From: Nocardioides szechwanensis
Lineage (GTDB): Bacteria > Actinomycetota > Actinomycetes > Propionibacteriales > Nocardioidaceae
DNA: 64,000 bases
Assembly: GCF_900103935.1 (NCBI RefSeq)
Contig: NZ_FNIC01000005.1
Coordinates: 186,001-250,000, forward strand
Reading direction: 5' to 3'
Shown: piece after piece, positions 20,798 through 30,545 of the stretch
Numbering within the stretch: position 1 is the first letter of the stretch
How the letters are laid out: each line of letters opens with the position of its first letter
Position numbers and translations under genes: made by a program
Notes under the pieces: generated by a model
The model's database searches: none
The model's input: only the letters and a program-made list of their open reading frames with translations
Told to the model about the DNA's origin: nothing

Positions 20798-22024
20798 TCA
20801 GGAGCCGGCCAGCAGGGCGTACGCCGGGTACATGTCGCTCCCGGCCTGGCTCCCGCTGAGCGCCTGCTCCTTGGTCCCGTCGGTGTTGAGCCGCCACACG
20901 CTCCAGGCGCCCTGGTCGTAGACGGTCACGAGCAGCGAGTCGTCGTCCTCCCAGACCTGGCGTCCGGTGTAGCCACCGGCCGGGTCGACCCGGACGACCT
21001 CGTTGCCGGCGGTGTCCAGGATGGCGACCCACCCGTTGCCGATCCCGTCGAGATAGGGGTGCGTGGCCGCGGTGTGAGTGGCCGGCCGGTTGAGGTCGAG
21101 CAGGAAGAAGTTGCAGGTCTCCCAGAGGTAGGCGCCCTGACGCAGGTCGTAGATCCCGTTGCACGACCCGGTGTCCGAGTAGGACTTCTGGACGAGCGCG
21201 ACGCCGACCTCGGTCACGTCCTCGACGCCGATGGCCGGGCCGTTGACGAACTGGTCGGTGATGCCGTGCGAGTCGGCGGCCTGCGGCGGGGTCTCGCCGT
21301 CACCGTGGTTGAAGTAGACCGTGCAGCCGTCGCCCTTCGGGGCCTCGTAGCAGCTCGGTCCGCCCACGACCGCCGTGGGCGTGACGTCCGAAGTCAGCCC
21401 GGTCTCGATCGCGACCCGGCCCTCGTCACCCGCGTTGGGGTCCCACAGGGTCATCAGGTCGCCGTCGGGCTCGAGGTAGGCCACGGTGGTGTGGTCGGCG
21501 TTGACCACGAGGTCGGAGACCAGCGGGATCGTCTCGGTCACGTCACCGGTCTGGTCGATGACGTCGATGGTCCGGTTGCCCTCGTCGTCGGAGCGGACGG
21601 CGAGCAGGGTGGCGCCGAGCATGGTGCCGTTGTCGTACTTCACTCCGAGCTCGACGACCGACCCGTCGGGGCGGACCCAGGTCTTCCCCTCGAGGTAGTC
21701 CAGGGCCAGGGCGGACGACGGTGGGTCGACCGCCTCGGTCGGGCTGGGGTTGCTGGTGGCCGGCGGCAGGTCGCGGTCGGTGCGGCCGTCGATCCCCTGC
21801 GCGGAGATGACGGCGACGGGCACGATCACCGCGGCGGCGGCGAGCATGCCGCCCGCGACGGCGAGTCGGCGGTTGCGCTTGATGGTCATGGCTCTGCCCT
21901 TCACATGGTCGAGGGAGAAGGGCGCTTCGTTGAGGTCGCGGACCCGATGGTCGAACTCGCGGCTCATCTCTGACTCCCAGCTCTCGTCGGGGTCTTCCCC
22001 TTGGCTGTCGCTGCTCTTGTTCAT
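20798..22024 (-). CDS. Membrane-anchored beta-propeller-like protein paired with an ECF sigma factor
   Basis: 408 residues. A hydrophilic cytoplasmic part of about 60 residues (SREFDHRVRDLNEAPFSLDHVKGRA) precedes one membrane segment (RRLAVAGGMLAAAAVIVPVAVIS) and a large outside domain with repeated W/D-rich strands (TVAYLEPDGDLMTLWD, WVAILDTAGNEVVRVD, SVWRLNTDGT) suggesting a beta-propeller. ATG at 22024 overlaps the sigma factor stop (ATGA). Topology and pairing suggest it senses something outside and controls the sigma factor, but no classical anti-sigma zinc motif is visible. A paralogous pair lies upstream. Confidence 0.75.
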   Translation of the reverse strand: MNKSSDSQGEDPDESWESEMSREFDHRVRDLNEAPFSLDHVKGRAMTIKRNRRLAVAGGMLAAAAVIVPVAVISAQGIDGRTDRDLPPATSNPSPTEAVDPPSSALALDYLEGKTWVRPDGSVVELGVKYDNGTMLGATLLAVRSDDEGNRTIDVIDQTGDVTETIPLVSDLVVNADHTTVAYLEPDGDLMTLWDPNAGDEGRVAIETGLTSDVTPTAVVGGPSCYEAPKGDGCTVYFNHGDGETPPQAADSHGITDQFVNGPAIGVEDVTEVGVALVQKSYSDTGSCNGIYDLRQGAYLWETCNFFLLDLNRPATHTAATHPYLDGIGNGWVAILDTAGNEVVRVDPAGGYTGRQVWEDDDSLLVTVYDQGAWSVWRLNTDGTKEQALSGSQAGSDMYPAYALLAGS

Positions 22025-22548
22025 CGGTCCTCCTCCCGGTGGCCAGGGTTGAGCTCTGCGGGGACGCGCTCGCGCAGGGCGGCGAGCGCGCGGCTGCACT
22101 GGGACTTCACGGTGCCGACCGAGATGCCGAGCAGGTCAGCGGTCTCCGCCTCGGTCAGCTGCTCGTAGTAGCGCAGCACGACGACGGCACGCGCCTTCTT
22201 CGGCAGGGTCTGGACGACGTCCCACAGGGCGGCGCCCAGCCCCTCGTCGTACTCGTCGCGGAACTCGCGGTCGGGGAGCACCTCGGTGGCGAACTCGCGC
22301 TTCTTCCAGCCGCGCCGCCACAGCGAGTTGTTCTCGTTGACCATGATCCGGCGGACGTAGGCGTCCACCGAGTCGCGGTCGCGCACCTTGTCCCAGGCCA
22401 GGTAGAGCTTGGCCAGTGAGGTCTGGAGGACGTCCTCGGCCTGGTGCCGGTCTCCGGTGAGGAGGTACGCCGTACGCAGCAGCTGCGGCTGCCTGGCGTC
22501 CAGGTAGGCCGTGAACTCGGCGTCGCGGGCAGCCGTCTTGGCGCTCAT
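22021..22548 (-). CDS. ECF RNA polymerase sigma factor (sigma-E family, actinobacterial type)
   Basis: 175 residues with region 2 ([28 protein letters not shown]) and region 4 ([26 protein letters not shown]), and no region 3, as in ECF factors. It is close in sequence to the second sigma factor at 23833-24321 (shared LRYYEQLTE and [10 protein letters not shown]). ATG at 22548 follows GGAGG on the minus strand. A GCAACC-N17-GTCTTC promoter-like motif lies about 65-95 bp upstream and resembles the one before its paralogue, suggesting autoregulation. Confidence 0.9.
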   Translation of the reverse strand: MSAKTAARDAEFTAYLDARQPQLLRTAYLLTGDRHQAEDVLQTSLAKLYLAWDKVRDRDSVDAYVRRIMVNENNSLWRRGWKKREFATEVLPDREFRDEYDEGLGAALWDVVQTLPKKARAVVVLRYYEQLTEAETADLLGISVGTVKSQCSRALAALRERVPAELNPGHREEDR

Positions 22549-22613
22549 GCCTCCAGTCTCGGGTCTGTCCCGGGTCGGGAGGTGCAACGTCGTGCTTGCG
22601 TGGTTCACGTGTC

Positions 22614-22642
22614 GAAGACGCGAACGCCTCCGAGATGGTTGC
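22614..22642 (-). promoter_or_regulatory. Candidate ECF-type promoter of the first sigma factor gene
   Basis: On the minus strand GCAACC (22642-22637) is separated by 17 bp from GTCTTC (22619-22614). The same GCAACC-N17-GT arrangement occurs before the paralogous sigma gene at 24321, which argues for a shared, possibly autoregulated promoter class. Confidence 0.45.
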
Positions 22643-22660
22643 AATCTGTCGTGGCGAGGC

Positions 22661-23836
22661 TCAGGAGGTCGCCGCGAAGACGAACCCGGTCCCACCGATC
22701 TCGCCGCGAGGACGGGCCGGGGTGATGTTCCCGTCGAGGTCGACGCGGCCCAGGTGGGCGCAGCAGTTGAAGGCCAGGTCGCCGAGGAGGTGGCCGTCGT
22801 CCTCCCAGGTCAGCTCGAGCAGGGTCGGGAAGTGCTCCTCGCCCGACGCCTTCACCTCCGCGAGGACCTCGCCGGTCCGCGCCTCGACGATCTCGCGCCG
22901 GCCGCCCTGGCTCGCGGTGGCCACGGCGTAGCGCCCGTCGGGACTGAAGGCACTCACCGTGACGCCCTGCCGCTCCCACAGGACCTCGCCCGTGGCGGCG
23001 TCGACGACTCGACCGATCGCATCCTGGTCGACACTGCCCGCGATGAGTCCCTGGGCGTCGCTCACGTCGGTCGCGCGGTCGAGGACCTCGATCCGGCGGG
23101 GCGCGGATACCAGGTCGGTGGCCCAGACACCGCCCGCCCCGAAGCCGCCCTCGATCACGACATCGACACCCACCATCCCGACCACAGACGGCTGAATCAG
23201 GTCGAGCTCCTGCGTCACCTCGGGCCCGTCGCCGGTCGAGGAGGCGACGTGGACCAGCGTCGGCGCGGTGGTCCCCGACTCCGGTGGTGCGAAGGACGTC
23301 CAAGTGGTGACCAGGCCGTCGGCGCTGCTGACAGGCCTGCCGGCAGAGGTCCACGACGCCACCGCGCGCCCGCCGGCGTCGTAACGGGTCAGGCCCACCG
23401 AGCCCTCGAAGTAGCGGGCGTCCGCGACCAGGTAGCCACCGCGGTACGCCACGAACCCGGAGACGCCGAGGTCGCGGGGCAGCTGGAAGACGCGGCCGCC
23501 CGGCTCGTGGATCCGGTCTCCCTCGGCGTAGGCGATCTGAGGAGGGCCGCCACTAGGCGCGGGCGTGGTCGGTGTCGTGGTTGGGGTCGGGACGCTCGGG
23601 GTCGTGGTCGGCGCGGGAGCCGGCACGGTCTCGGGGTCCTGCGCGGCGACGACCGCCAGGGGCACCACCACGACGACCACGGCGGCCGCGGCGGTCAGCG
23701 CCGCTCCGACGGTGCGGCGCCGCCGCCGCAGCCGGTAGGCGCCGGACTCGACGTCGGCCAGCGGCGTCGCGTCGTACGACGTGCGCTCGGCGCGGTCCTG
23801 GAGGGCGTCACGGAGGAGCTGTTCGGGGTCGCTCAT
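22661..23836 (-). CDS. Membrane-anchored beta-propeller-like protein paired with the second ECF sigma factor
   Basis: 391 residues, same architecture as the protein at 20798-22024: a 45-residue cytoplasmic start ([21 protein letters not shown]), one membrane segment ([21 protein letters not shown]), a Thr/Pro-rich linker, then a propeller-like outside domain ([43 protein letters not shown]). ATG at 23836 overlaps the sigma stop (ATGA). Two cysteines sit together in [11 protein letters not shown]. Ligand and regulatory mechanism unknown; a sensor or anti-sigma role is inferred from the operon. Confidence 0.75.
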   Translation of the reverse strand: MSDPEQLLRDALQDRAERTSYDATPLADVESGAYRLRRRRRTVGAALTAAAAVVVVVVPLAVVAAQDPETVPAPAPTTTPSVPTPTTTPTTPAPSGGPPQIAYAEGDRIHEPGGRVFQLPRDLGVSGFVAYRGGYLVADARYFEGSVGLTRYDAGGRAVASWTSAGRPVSSADGLVTTWTSFAPPESGTTAPTLVHVASSTGDGPEVTQELDLIQPSVVGMVGVDVVIEGGFGAGGVWATDLVSAPRRIEVLDRATDVSDAQGLIAGSVDQDAIGRVVDAATGEVLWERQGVTVSAFSPDGRYAVATASQGGRREIVEARTGEVLAEVKASGEEHFPTLLELTWEDDGHLLGDLAFNCCAHLGRVDLDGNITPARPRGEIGGTGFVFAATS

Positions 23837-24321
23837 CGGGTCTCCTGGGGGAGGTGTGCGCGCAGGGAGGCGATCGCGCGATGGGCCTGGGACTTGACGG
23901 TGCCGACCGAGATCCCGAGCACCTCGGCGGTCTCGGGCTCGGTGAGCTGCTCGTAGTAGCGCAGCACGATCACCGCGCGCTGGCGCGGGGGCAGGGTGGC
24001 CACGAACGACCAGACCGCGTCGCGCAGCCCGTCGTCGTGGTGGTCGTCGACCGGCCGTTCGGGCACGTCGGCGGTGACGATCTCGCGGCGCCGGGCGGTG
24101 CGCCGCCACGACGAGCGGTGCTCGTTGACGAGGATCCGGCGGGCGTAGGCGTCGACGTCGTGACGGTCCTCGAGCCGCCCCCACGCGAGGTACAGCTTGG
24201 CCAGCGTCTTCTGGACGAGGTCGCGGGCGTCGTGGGGGTCACCGGCCAGCAGGTGGGCGAGGCGCTGGAGGGAGGGTTCGCGCGCCACGAGCCACGCCTC
24301 GAACTCCGACCGAGCGTCCAC
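23833..24321 (-). CDS. ECF RNA polymerase sigma factor (sigma-E family), second copy
   Basis: 162 residues: region 2 [29 protein letters not shown], region 4 [26 protein letters not shown]. Three in-frame GTG codons lie close together; I chose the one at 24321 ([10 protein letters not shown]) because GGAGG ends 5 bp before it. The long open frame upstream is antisense to the mycothiol dehydrogenase and is not real. Tandem with, and clearly paralogous to, the sigma/propeller pair immediately downstream. Confidence 0.88.
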   Translation of the reverse strand: MDARSEFEAWLVAREPSLQRLAHLLAGDPHDARDLVQKTLAKLYLAWGRLEDRHDVDAYARRILVNEHRSSWRRTARRREIVTADVPERPVDDHHDDGLRDAVWSFVATLPPRQRAVIVLRYYEQLTEPETAEVLGISVGTVKSQAHRAIASLRAHLPQETR

Positions 24322-24338
24322 GCGCACCTCCACAACCC

Positions 24339-24367
24339 CTACACGACCGGGGCACCCATACGGTTGC
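24339..24367 (-). promoter_or_regulatory. Candidate ECF-type promoter of the second sigma factor gene
   Basis: GCAACC (24367-24362 on the minus strand), 17 bp, then GTGTAG (24344-24339). Matches the spacing of the motif before the first sigma gene. It is about 20 bp from the start codon, implying a very short leader. Confidence 0.4.
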
Positions 24368-24405
24368 ATGGAAGCCACCACCGAAGCAGGACGAAGGGGA
24401 GACGC

Positions 24406-25491
24406 ATGCAGCAGGTCAAGGCGGTTGTCGCACGAGCCAAGGGGGAGCCGGTCGAGCTGGTGACGATCAACGTGCCCGACCCCGGCCCGGGTGAGGCGCT
24501 GGTCAAGGTGCAGGCCTGCGGGGTCTGCCACACCGACCTGCACTACCGCGAGGGCGGCATCAACGACGACTTCCCGTTCCTGCTCGGCCACGAGGCCGCG
24601 GGCGTCGTCGAGGCGGTCGGACCCGACGTCACCGGCGTCGCTCCCGGTGACTTCGTGGTGCTCAACTGGCGCGCGGTCTGTGGTGACTGTCGCGCCTGCG
24701 ACCGCGGCGAGCCGCAGTACTGCTTCGCCACCCACAACGCCACCCAGAAGATGACACTGGAGGACGGCACCGAGCTGTCGCCGGCGCTCGGGATCGGCGC
24801 GTTCGCCGAGAAGACGCTCGTGGCCGCGGGCCAGTGCACCAAGGTCGACCCCTCGGCACGCGCCGCCGCGGTCGGTCTCCTGGGCTGCGGTGTCATGGCC
24901 GGCATCGGCGCCGCGATCAACACCGGCGCGGTGACCCGCGGCAAGTCCGTCGCGGTCATCGGCTGTGGCGGGGTCGGCGTTGCCGCGATCGCCGGCTCCG
25001 CGCTGGCCGGTGCGTCCACGATCATCGCGGTCGACATCGACGCCAAGAAGCTCGAGAAGGCCAAGGCGATGGGCGCGACCCACACCGTCGACTCGTCGGT
25101 CGGCGACCCGGTGGCGGCGATCCAGGAGCTCACCGGCGGCTTCGGCGCCGACGTGGTGATCGAGGCCGTGGGCCGTCCCGAGACCTGGAAGCAGGCGTTC
25201 TACGCGCGCGACCTGGCCGGGACCGTCGTACTCGTGGGAGTGCCGACGCCGGACATGAAGCTCCCCGACATCCCGCTGATCGACGTGTTCGGCCGGGGCG
25301 GGTCGCTGAAGTCGAGCTGGTACGGCGACTGCCTGCCGAGCCGCGACTTCCCGATGCTGGTCGACCTCTACCAGCAGGGCCGGCTCGACCTGGACGCGTT
25401 CGTCACCGAGGAGATCGGCATCGGCGACGTCGAGGCGGCGTTCGAACGGATGCACGGCGGCGACGTGCTGCGCTCGGTGGTGGTCCTCTGA
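24406..25491 (+). CDS. S-(hydroxymethyl)mycothiol dehydrogenase
   Basis: Zinc-dependent medium-chain dehydrogenase that oxidises the formaldehyde-mycothiol adduct. 361 residues, the usual length of MscR/FadH-type enzymes. Catalytic zinc site: CGVCHTDLH and GHEAAG; structural zinc cysteines: [18 protein letters not shown] site: [12 protein letters not shown] then [19 protein letters not shown] at 24406 follows GAAGGGGAG. Its stop overlaps by one base the start of a metallo-hydrolase, a pairing seen with mscR in mycobacteria (Rv2259-Rv2260, recalled). Mycothiol use is itself an actinobacterial marker. Confidence 0.92.
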   Translation: MQQVKAVVARAKGEPVELVTINVPDPGPGEALVKVQACGVCHTDLHYREGGINDDFPFLLGHEAAGVVEAVGPDVTGVAPGDFVVLNWRAVCGDCRACDRGEPQYCFATHNATQKMTLEDGTELSPALGIGAFAEKTLVAAGQCTKVDPSARAAAVGLLGCGVMAGIGAAINTGAVTRGKSVAVIGCGGVGVAAIAGSALAGASTIIAVDIDAKKLEKAKAMGATHTVDSSVGDPVAAIQELTGGFGADVVIEAVGRPETWKQAFYARDLAGTVVLVGVPTPDMKLPDIPLIDVFGRGGSLKSSWYGDCLPSRDFPMLVDLYQQGRLDLDAFVTEEIGIGDVEAAFERMHGGDVLRSVVVL

Positions 25492-26096
25492 TGACGATGG
25501 CGCGGATCGACCATGCCGTCTCGTCGGGCACGTTCAGCCTGGACGGCGAGACGTTCGACGTCGACAACAACATCTGGGTGATCGGCGACGACACCGAGTG
25601 CGTGGTCATCGACGCACCCCACTCGGTCGACGACATCATGGCCGTGGTGGGGGACCGCAAGGTCAAGGCGATCCTGCTGACGCACGCCCACGACGACCAC
25701 TGTCGGGTGGCGCCGGCGCTGCGCGAGCGGGTCGTCGCGCCGATCATGCTGCACCCCGCCGACAAGCCGGTCTGGGAGCTCACCCACACCGACGAGCTGT
25801 GGGACCTCGACCTGGCCGACGGCACCGAGATCGAGGTCGCCGGTACGACGCTCCGGGTGCTGCACACGCCGGGCCACGCGCCCGGGGCGGTGTGCTTCTA
25901 CGCGCCCGAGCTGGGCTGCGTGTTCACCGGAGACACCCTGTTCCACGGCGGTCCCGGCGCGACCGGGCGATCGTTCAGCGACGCGGACCTGATCGTCGAG
26001 TCGATCCGCACCCAGCTCTTCGCGCTGCCCGACGACACGGTCGTCCACACCGGGCACGGCGACGACACCACGATCGCCGCTGAGCGAGTGGAGTGA
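25491..26096 (+). CDS. Metallo-beta-lactamase-fold hydrolase, partner of the mycothiol dehydrogenase
   Basis: 201 residues with the full binuclear zinc pattern: THAHDDH (HxHxDH), the later His in LHTPGHAPGA, FTGDTLF and VHTGHGDDT. The position, overlapping mscR by one base, suggests hydrolysis of the S-formylmycothiol or another thioester/glutathione-like adduct in formaldehyde detoxification; the substrate is inferred from context. Length and motif order match glyoxalase II-like proteins. A GGGAGTAC palindrome starts at its stop codon. Confidence 0.88.
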   Translation: MTMARIDHAVSSGTFSLDGETFDVDNNIWVIGDDTECVVIDAPHSVDDIMAVVGDRKVKAILLTHAHDDHCRVAPALRERVVAPIMLHPADKPVWELTHTDELWDLDLADGTEIEVAGTTLRVLHTPGHAPGAVCFYAPELGCVFTGDTLFHGGPGATGRSFSDADLIVESIRTQLFALPDDTVVHTGHGDDTTIAAERVE

Positions 26097-26148
26097 CGGG
26101 AGTACGAGACGAAGCGAGTACTCCCGATGGAGGGTCGAAGTCCCTCCA
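26097..26148. repeat. GGGAGTAC-type palindromic repeat (copy 1), probable terminator
   Basis: Two adjacent hairpins directly after the stop codon: CGGGAGTAC (26097-26105) with GTACTCCCG (26118-26126), then TGGAGGG (26128-26134) with CCCTCCA (26142-26148). A related copy lies at 53063-53119. The second stems differ in sequence but both contain CGAAGT at the loop. Confidence 0.6.
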
Positions 26149-26213
26149 CGGCCTGGGCAGAGGGGGCCCATGGTCCCGTCACATGGCTGACCTTCGGCTC
26201 TGAGGACCGGCAC

Positions 26214-26238
26214 ACAACTTGCTTAATGTTCAAGTTGT
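26214..26238. promoter_or_regulatory. Inverted repeat, candidate MarR-type operator
   Basis: ACAACTTG (26214-26221) and CAAGTTGT (26231-26238) are perfect 8-bp arms around CTTAATGTT. The AT-rich TTGCTTAATGTTCAA core resembles MarR-family operators. It is 43 bp before the start of the membrane protein at 26282. No MarR gene is in the window. Confidence 0.4.
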
Positions 26239-26281
26239 TGCGAAGGGCGCCCGGTCCTCCGCCAGGTAACAGGAGGACGTT

Positions 26282-26917
26282 ATGCGTTCCACTCTCGACA
26301 AGTTGATCTCTGGCACCGGCCTTCTGCTGGCCGTCGTACTCCTCGTGGCGGGAGGGCTGCTGACCTGGGCGAACGTCTTCATCGGAGACCAGGTCGAGGA
26401 GCAGCTCATCGCGCAGGACATCGTGATGCCCGAGGGCCCCGCCCTCGAGGGTCTGCCCAAGGCCGACGCCGACGCCCTCAAGGAGTTCGGCGGCTCGCCC
26501 ATGGACTCCGGCGCCGAGGCCCGCGCCTACGCCGACCACTTCATCCAGGCCCACATGAACGCCAGCGGCGAGGAGCTCGCGGGCGAGCCCCTGAGCTACT
26601 CGCAGGCCAGCGCCAAGGCCCGTGAGCTCGGCGGCGCGCTCGCCGAGAACCCCAACGCCACCCAGGCCGAGATCGACGAGGCCGCCGCCTGGGGCGACCT
26701 GCGCCAGTCGCTCTTCATGGGCAGCACGCTTCGCGGCCTGCTCCTCTACGCCTTCGCCTTCGCCACCATGGGTGTGATCGCCGGCTACGCCGCCATCGCC
26801 TCCTTCGTGGGCGCCGCAGTCCTCCTGGCCCTCGGCTTCCTGGGCCTGCGTCACGCCAAGAAGATCGAGGACACCCCCACCGCCACCACCCGCACCCCGG
26901 TTCCCGCCGGCGTCTGA
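26282..26917 (+). CDS. Membrane protein of unknown function
   Basis: 211 residues. One membrane segment at about 8-36 (ISGTGLLLAVVLLVAGGLLTWANVF), an extracytoplasmic Ala/Glu-rich helical domain (about 37-145, with EEQLIAQDIVMPEG and ELGGALAENPNATQAEIDEAAAWG), then two membrane segments at about 155-198 (LLLYAFAFATMGVIAGYAAIASFVGAA and onward) and a short basic tail. The N-linked outer domain does not match a family I know. AGGAGGACG precedes the ATG. An inverted repeat upstream suggests regulation, and a strong hairpin follows. Confidence 0.8.
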   Translation: MRSTLDKLISGTGLLLAVVLLVAGGLLTWANVFIGDQVEEQLIAQDIVMPEGPALEGLPKADADALKEFGGSPMDSGAEARAYADHFIQAHMNASGEELAGEPLSYSQASAKARELGGALAENPNATQAEIDEAAAWGDLRQSLFMGSTLRGLLLYAFAFATMGVIAGYAAIASFVGAAVLLALGFLGLRHAKKIEDTPTATTRTPVPAGV

Positions 26918-26940
26918 CTCGGTCGGACCAAGGTCCCGAG

Positions 26941-26970
26941 GCCCTGCTGCCCCTTCGGGGGCGGCAGGGC
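26941..26970 (+). terminator. Hairpin terminator after the membrane protein gene
   Basis: GCCCTGC (26941-26947) pairs with GCAGGGC (26964-26970), continuing inward through GCC/GGC around a CCTTCGGG tetraloop-like centre. Located 23 bp after the stop; no T-run, as usual in high-GC actinobacteria. Confidence 0.6.
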
Positions 26971-27008
26971 TCGTGGCATGACTGCGTCACGCCATTGGGA
27001 GCGGTGGC

Positions 27009-28169
27009 TCAGAATGGCTGGACGAGCAACGCCGTGCCCTGGCCGGCGACCCGGGTGAGCACGATCGTGGCCTCGTCGTCACCGGTGAGGGCCAGCCGCT
27101 TGCGCAGCTGCTCGGGTACGACGTCGACGCCGCGCTTCTTGATCGTCAGCCGGCCGATGCCCCGCTCGCGCAGTGCCGCCCGTAGCGGCTTCTCGCGGTA
27201 GGGCAGCTCCTCGAGCACGCGGTAGCCCCGGGCGAACGGGGTGTGGAACGACTCGTCGGAGGTGACGTAGGCGATGTGCTCGTCGACGAGCCCGCCGTGG
27301 ACGCCGGCGGCCACCGCCGTGACCAGCCCGGCCCGGATCACCGCACCGTCGGGCTCGTAGAGGAAGCCGCCGACCGCCCGCACCCCACCGCCCGGGTCGT
27401 CCTCATCGGTCAGCGTGGCCAGCCCGCCGTAGCCGATCACGGTGGCGCGGCGCCGTACCGTCGCCAGGCGTCCTGACCACAGCGCGGCCTCCTTCACCTC
27501 GCCGTGGTCGCTGACCCACTCGGCCTCGACACCGTCGGGCACCAGCGCGTGCGGGATGCCGGGGGCGACCTTCACGCAGGAGTCGCGTCGGAGCAGGCCC
27601 TCCACGAAGGGCCACGGCGGGGTCCAGTCGTCGACGTCGAACGTGCGACCGCGTGCTGAGCGGCGGGCCGGGTCGGCGAAGGCGACGTCGAACGGGGCGG
27701 TGTCGAGGGTGGTGGCGTCGGCGACCATCACGGCGCCGGCGAGGTCGAGGGCGGCGAGGTTGGCCTCGGCGACGGCCACCCGCACCGGGTCGAGGTCCAC
27801 CCCTGCGCAGATGATCCCGACCCGAGCGGCGGCCAGCAGGTCCCCGCCGATGCCGCAGCCGAGGTCGACCAGGCTCTCGGTGCGGAACGCCGCCAGGCGG
27901 CCGGCGCGGTGCTGGGCGACGGGGGTCCGGGTCGCCTGCTCGAGACCGTCGGGCGTGAAGTACATCCGGGCCGCGTCGGCGCCGAACTTCGCCACCGCAC
28001 GCTCGCGCAGCCGCACCTGGGTGAGGGCCGCAGCCGCGTGCTCGGCCGACGCCGTACGGCGTAGCGCGGTCTGGGCGCGCAGCGGGTCCGGCTCGTCGAG
28101 TCCGGCCGCCTCGGCGAGCAGCCGCTGGCCGGGATCGGTCAACAGCCAGCGAAACGCGTCGAGGTCCAC
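27009..28169 (-). CDS. Class I SAM-dependent methyltransferase with C-terminal THUMP-like domain
   Basis: 386 residues. A helical N-terminal part, then the SAM-binding motif I VDLGCGIGGDLLAAA with VDLDPVRVAVAEANL, and motif IV as DVAFADPARRS (DPxR rather than NPPY). The C-terminal portion (about 310-386: FARGYRVLEELPYREKPLRAAL, RLTIKKRGVDVVPEQLRKRL) is a THUMP-like RNA-binding module. Target is probably an RNA but is not known. Divergent from groES with 226 bp between starts, which hold the CIRCE elements. Confidence 0.85.
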   Translation of the reverse strand: MDLDAFRWLLTDPGQRLLAEAAGLDEPDPLRAQTALRRTASAEHAAAALTQVRLRERAVAKFGADAARMYFTPDGLEQATRTPVAQHRAGRLAAFRTESLVDLGCGIGGDLLAAARVGIICAGVDLDPVRVAVAEANLAALDLAGAVMVADATTLDTAPFDVAFADPARRSARGRTFDVDDWTPPWPFVEGLLRRDSCVKVAPGIPHALVPDGVEAEWVSDHGEVKEAALWSGRLATVRRRATVIGYGGLATLTDEDDPGGGVRAVGGFLYEPDGAVIRAGLVTAVAAGVHGGLVDEHIAYVTSDESFHTPFARGYRVLEELPYREKPLRAALRERGIGRLTIKKRGVDVVPEQLRKRLALTGDDEATIVLTRVAGQGTALLVQPF

Positions 28170-28208
28170 AGCGTGATCCTGTCAGGCGCCGGTGTTTCCG
28201 GACCCCTT

Positions 28209-28235
28209 CTGGCACTCATTGGTCGTGAGTGCTAG
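28209..28235. promoter_or_regulatory. CIRCE element 1 (HrcA operator)
   Basis: CTGGCACTC (28209-28217), nine bases, GAGTGCTAG (28227-28235): near-perfect match to the CIRCE consensus TTAGCACTC-N9-GAGTGCTAA. HrcA, the heat-shock repressor, is not encoded in this window. Confidence 0.9.
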
Positions 28236-28243
28236 TTTCGGAC

Positions 28244-28270
28244 TTGGCACTCTCACCATGAGGGTGCCAG
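28244..28270. promoter_or_regulatory. CIRCE element 2 (HrcA operator)
   Basis: TTGGCACTC (28244-28252), nine bases, GGGTGCCAG (28262-28270), a weaker match 8 bp after the first element. Paired CIRCE sites before groES are known in actinobacteria. Confidence 0.75.
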
Positions 28271-28395
28271 AGCTTGCAGTGTGGTGCGACCCCCGCGACG
28301 GCGTACCCCCCGGCAAGCCCCAACGTGGGGAGGACGCCGTCCTCCCAGGCAAGTCACCCAGAGTCAGACAAGTGGAGAAAGTGGAGGTCGACATC

Positions 28396-28692
28396 GTGTC
28401 GGTCAACATCAAGCCTCTCGAGGACCGCATCGTCGTCAAGCCCCTCGACGCCGAGCAGACCACGGCCTCGGGCCTGGTCATCCCGGACACCGCCAAGGAG
28501 AAGCCCCAGGAGGGCGAGGTCGTGGCCGTGGGCCCCGGCCGTTTCAACGAGGACGGTGACGAGCGCATCCCCATGGACATCTCCGTGGGCGACAAGGTCA
28601 TCTACAGCAAGTACGGCGGCACCGAGGTCAAGTTCGGCGGCGATGAGTTCCTCATCCTCTCCGGCCGCGACGTCCTCGCCATCATTTCCTGA
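28396..28692 (+). CDS. groES: Co-chaperonin GroES
   Basis: Heptameric lid of the GroEL folding chamber. 98 residues: [39 protein letters not shown] (positions 4 onward, including the mobile loop) and [19 protein letters not shown] at 28396 follows GGAGG (28383-28387); the frame is open back to 28192 but that extension covers the CIRCE region. An 82-bp gap to groEL contains a copy of the 50-bp palindrome. Confidence 0.97.
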   Translation: MSVNIKPLEDRIVVKPLDAEQTTASGLVIPDTAKEKPQEGEVVAVGPGRFNEDGDERIPMDISVGDKVIYSKYGGTEVKFGGDEFLILSGRDVLAIIS

Positions 28693-28702
28693 TTTTTCTT
28701 CC

Positions 28703-30397
<1,695 letters not shown>

Positions 30398-30417
30398 TCC
30401 ACCGCACTCGTTCCACC

Positions 30418-30450
30418 GTTGACCCGCCCGAAACTTTCGGGCGGGTCAAC
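30418..30450 (+). terminator. groEL terminator with 16-bp perfect arms
   Basis: GTTGACCCGCCCGAAA (30418-30433) and TTTCGGGCGGGTCAAC (30435-30450) are exact complements. A second copy of the right arm, TTTCGGGCGGGTCGAC, follows at about 30466-30481 and could compete for the left arm. Confidence 0.75.
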
Positions 30451-30545
30451 GTGCATTTGGGTGAGTTTCGGGCGGGTCGACGGATTTAGCACGGAGGAAA
30501 CACGGGGGACGCGGCTCGGCAACGCGGAGAGGAGACAGTCTCCGT

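Noticed and set aside
24309..25455. N-terminal extension of the second sigma factor
   Set aside because: The frame stays open for about 380 codons upstream of 24321 but is antisense to the mycothiol dehydrogenase and has no sigma-factor sequence.
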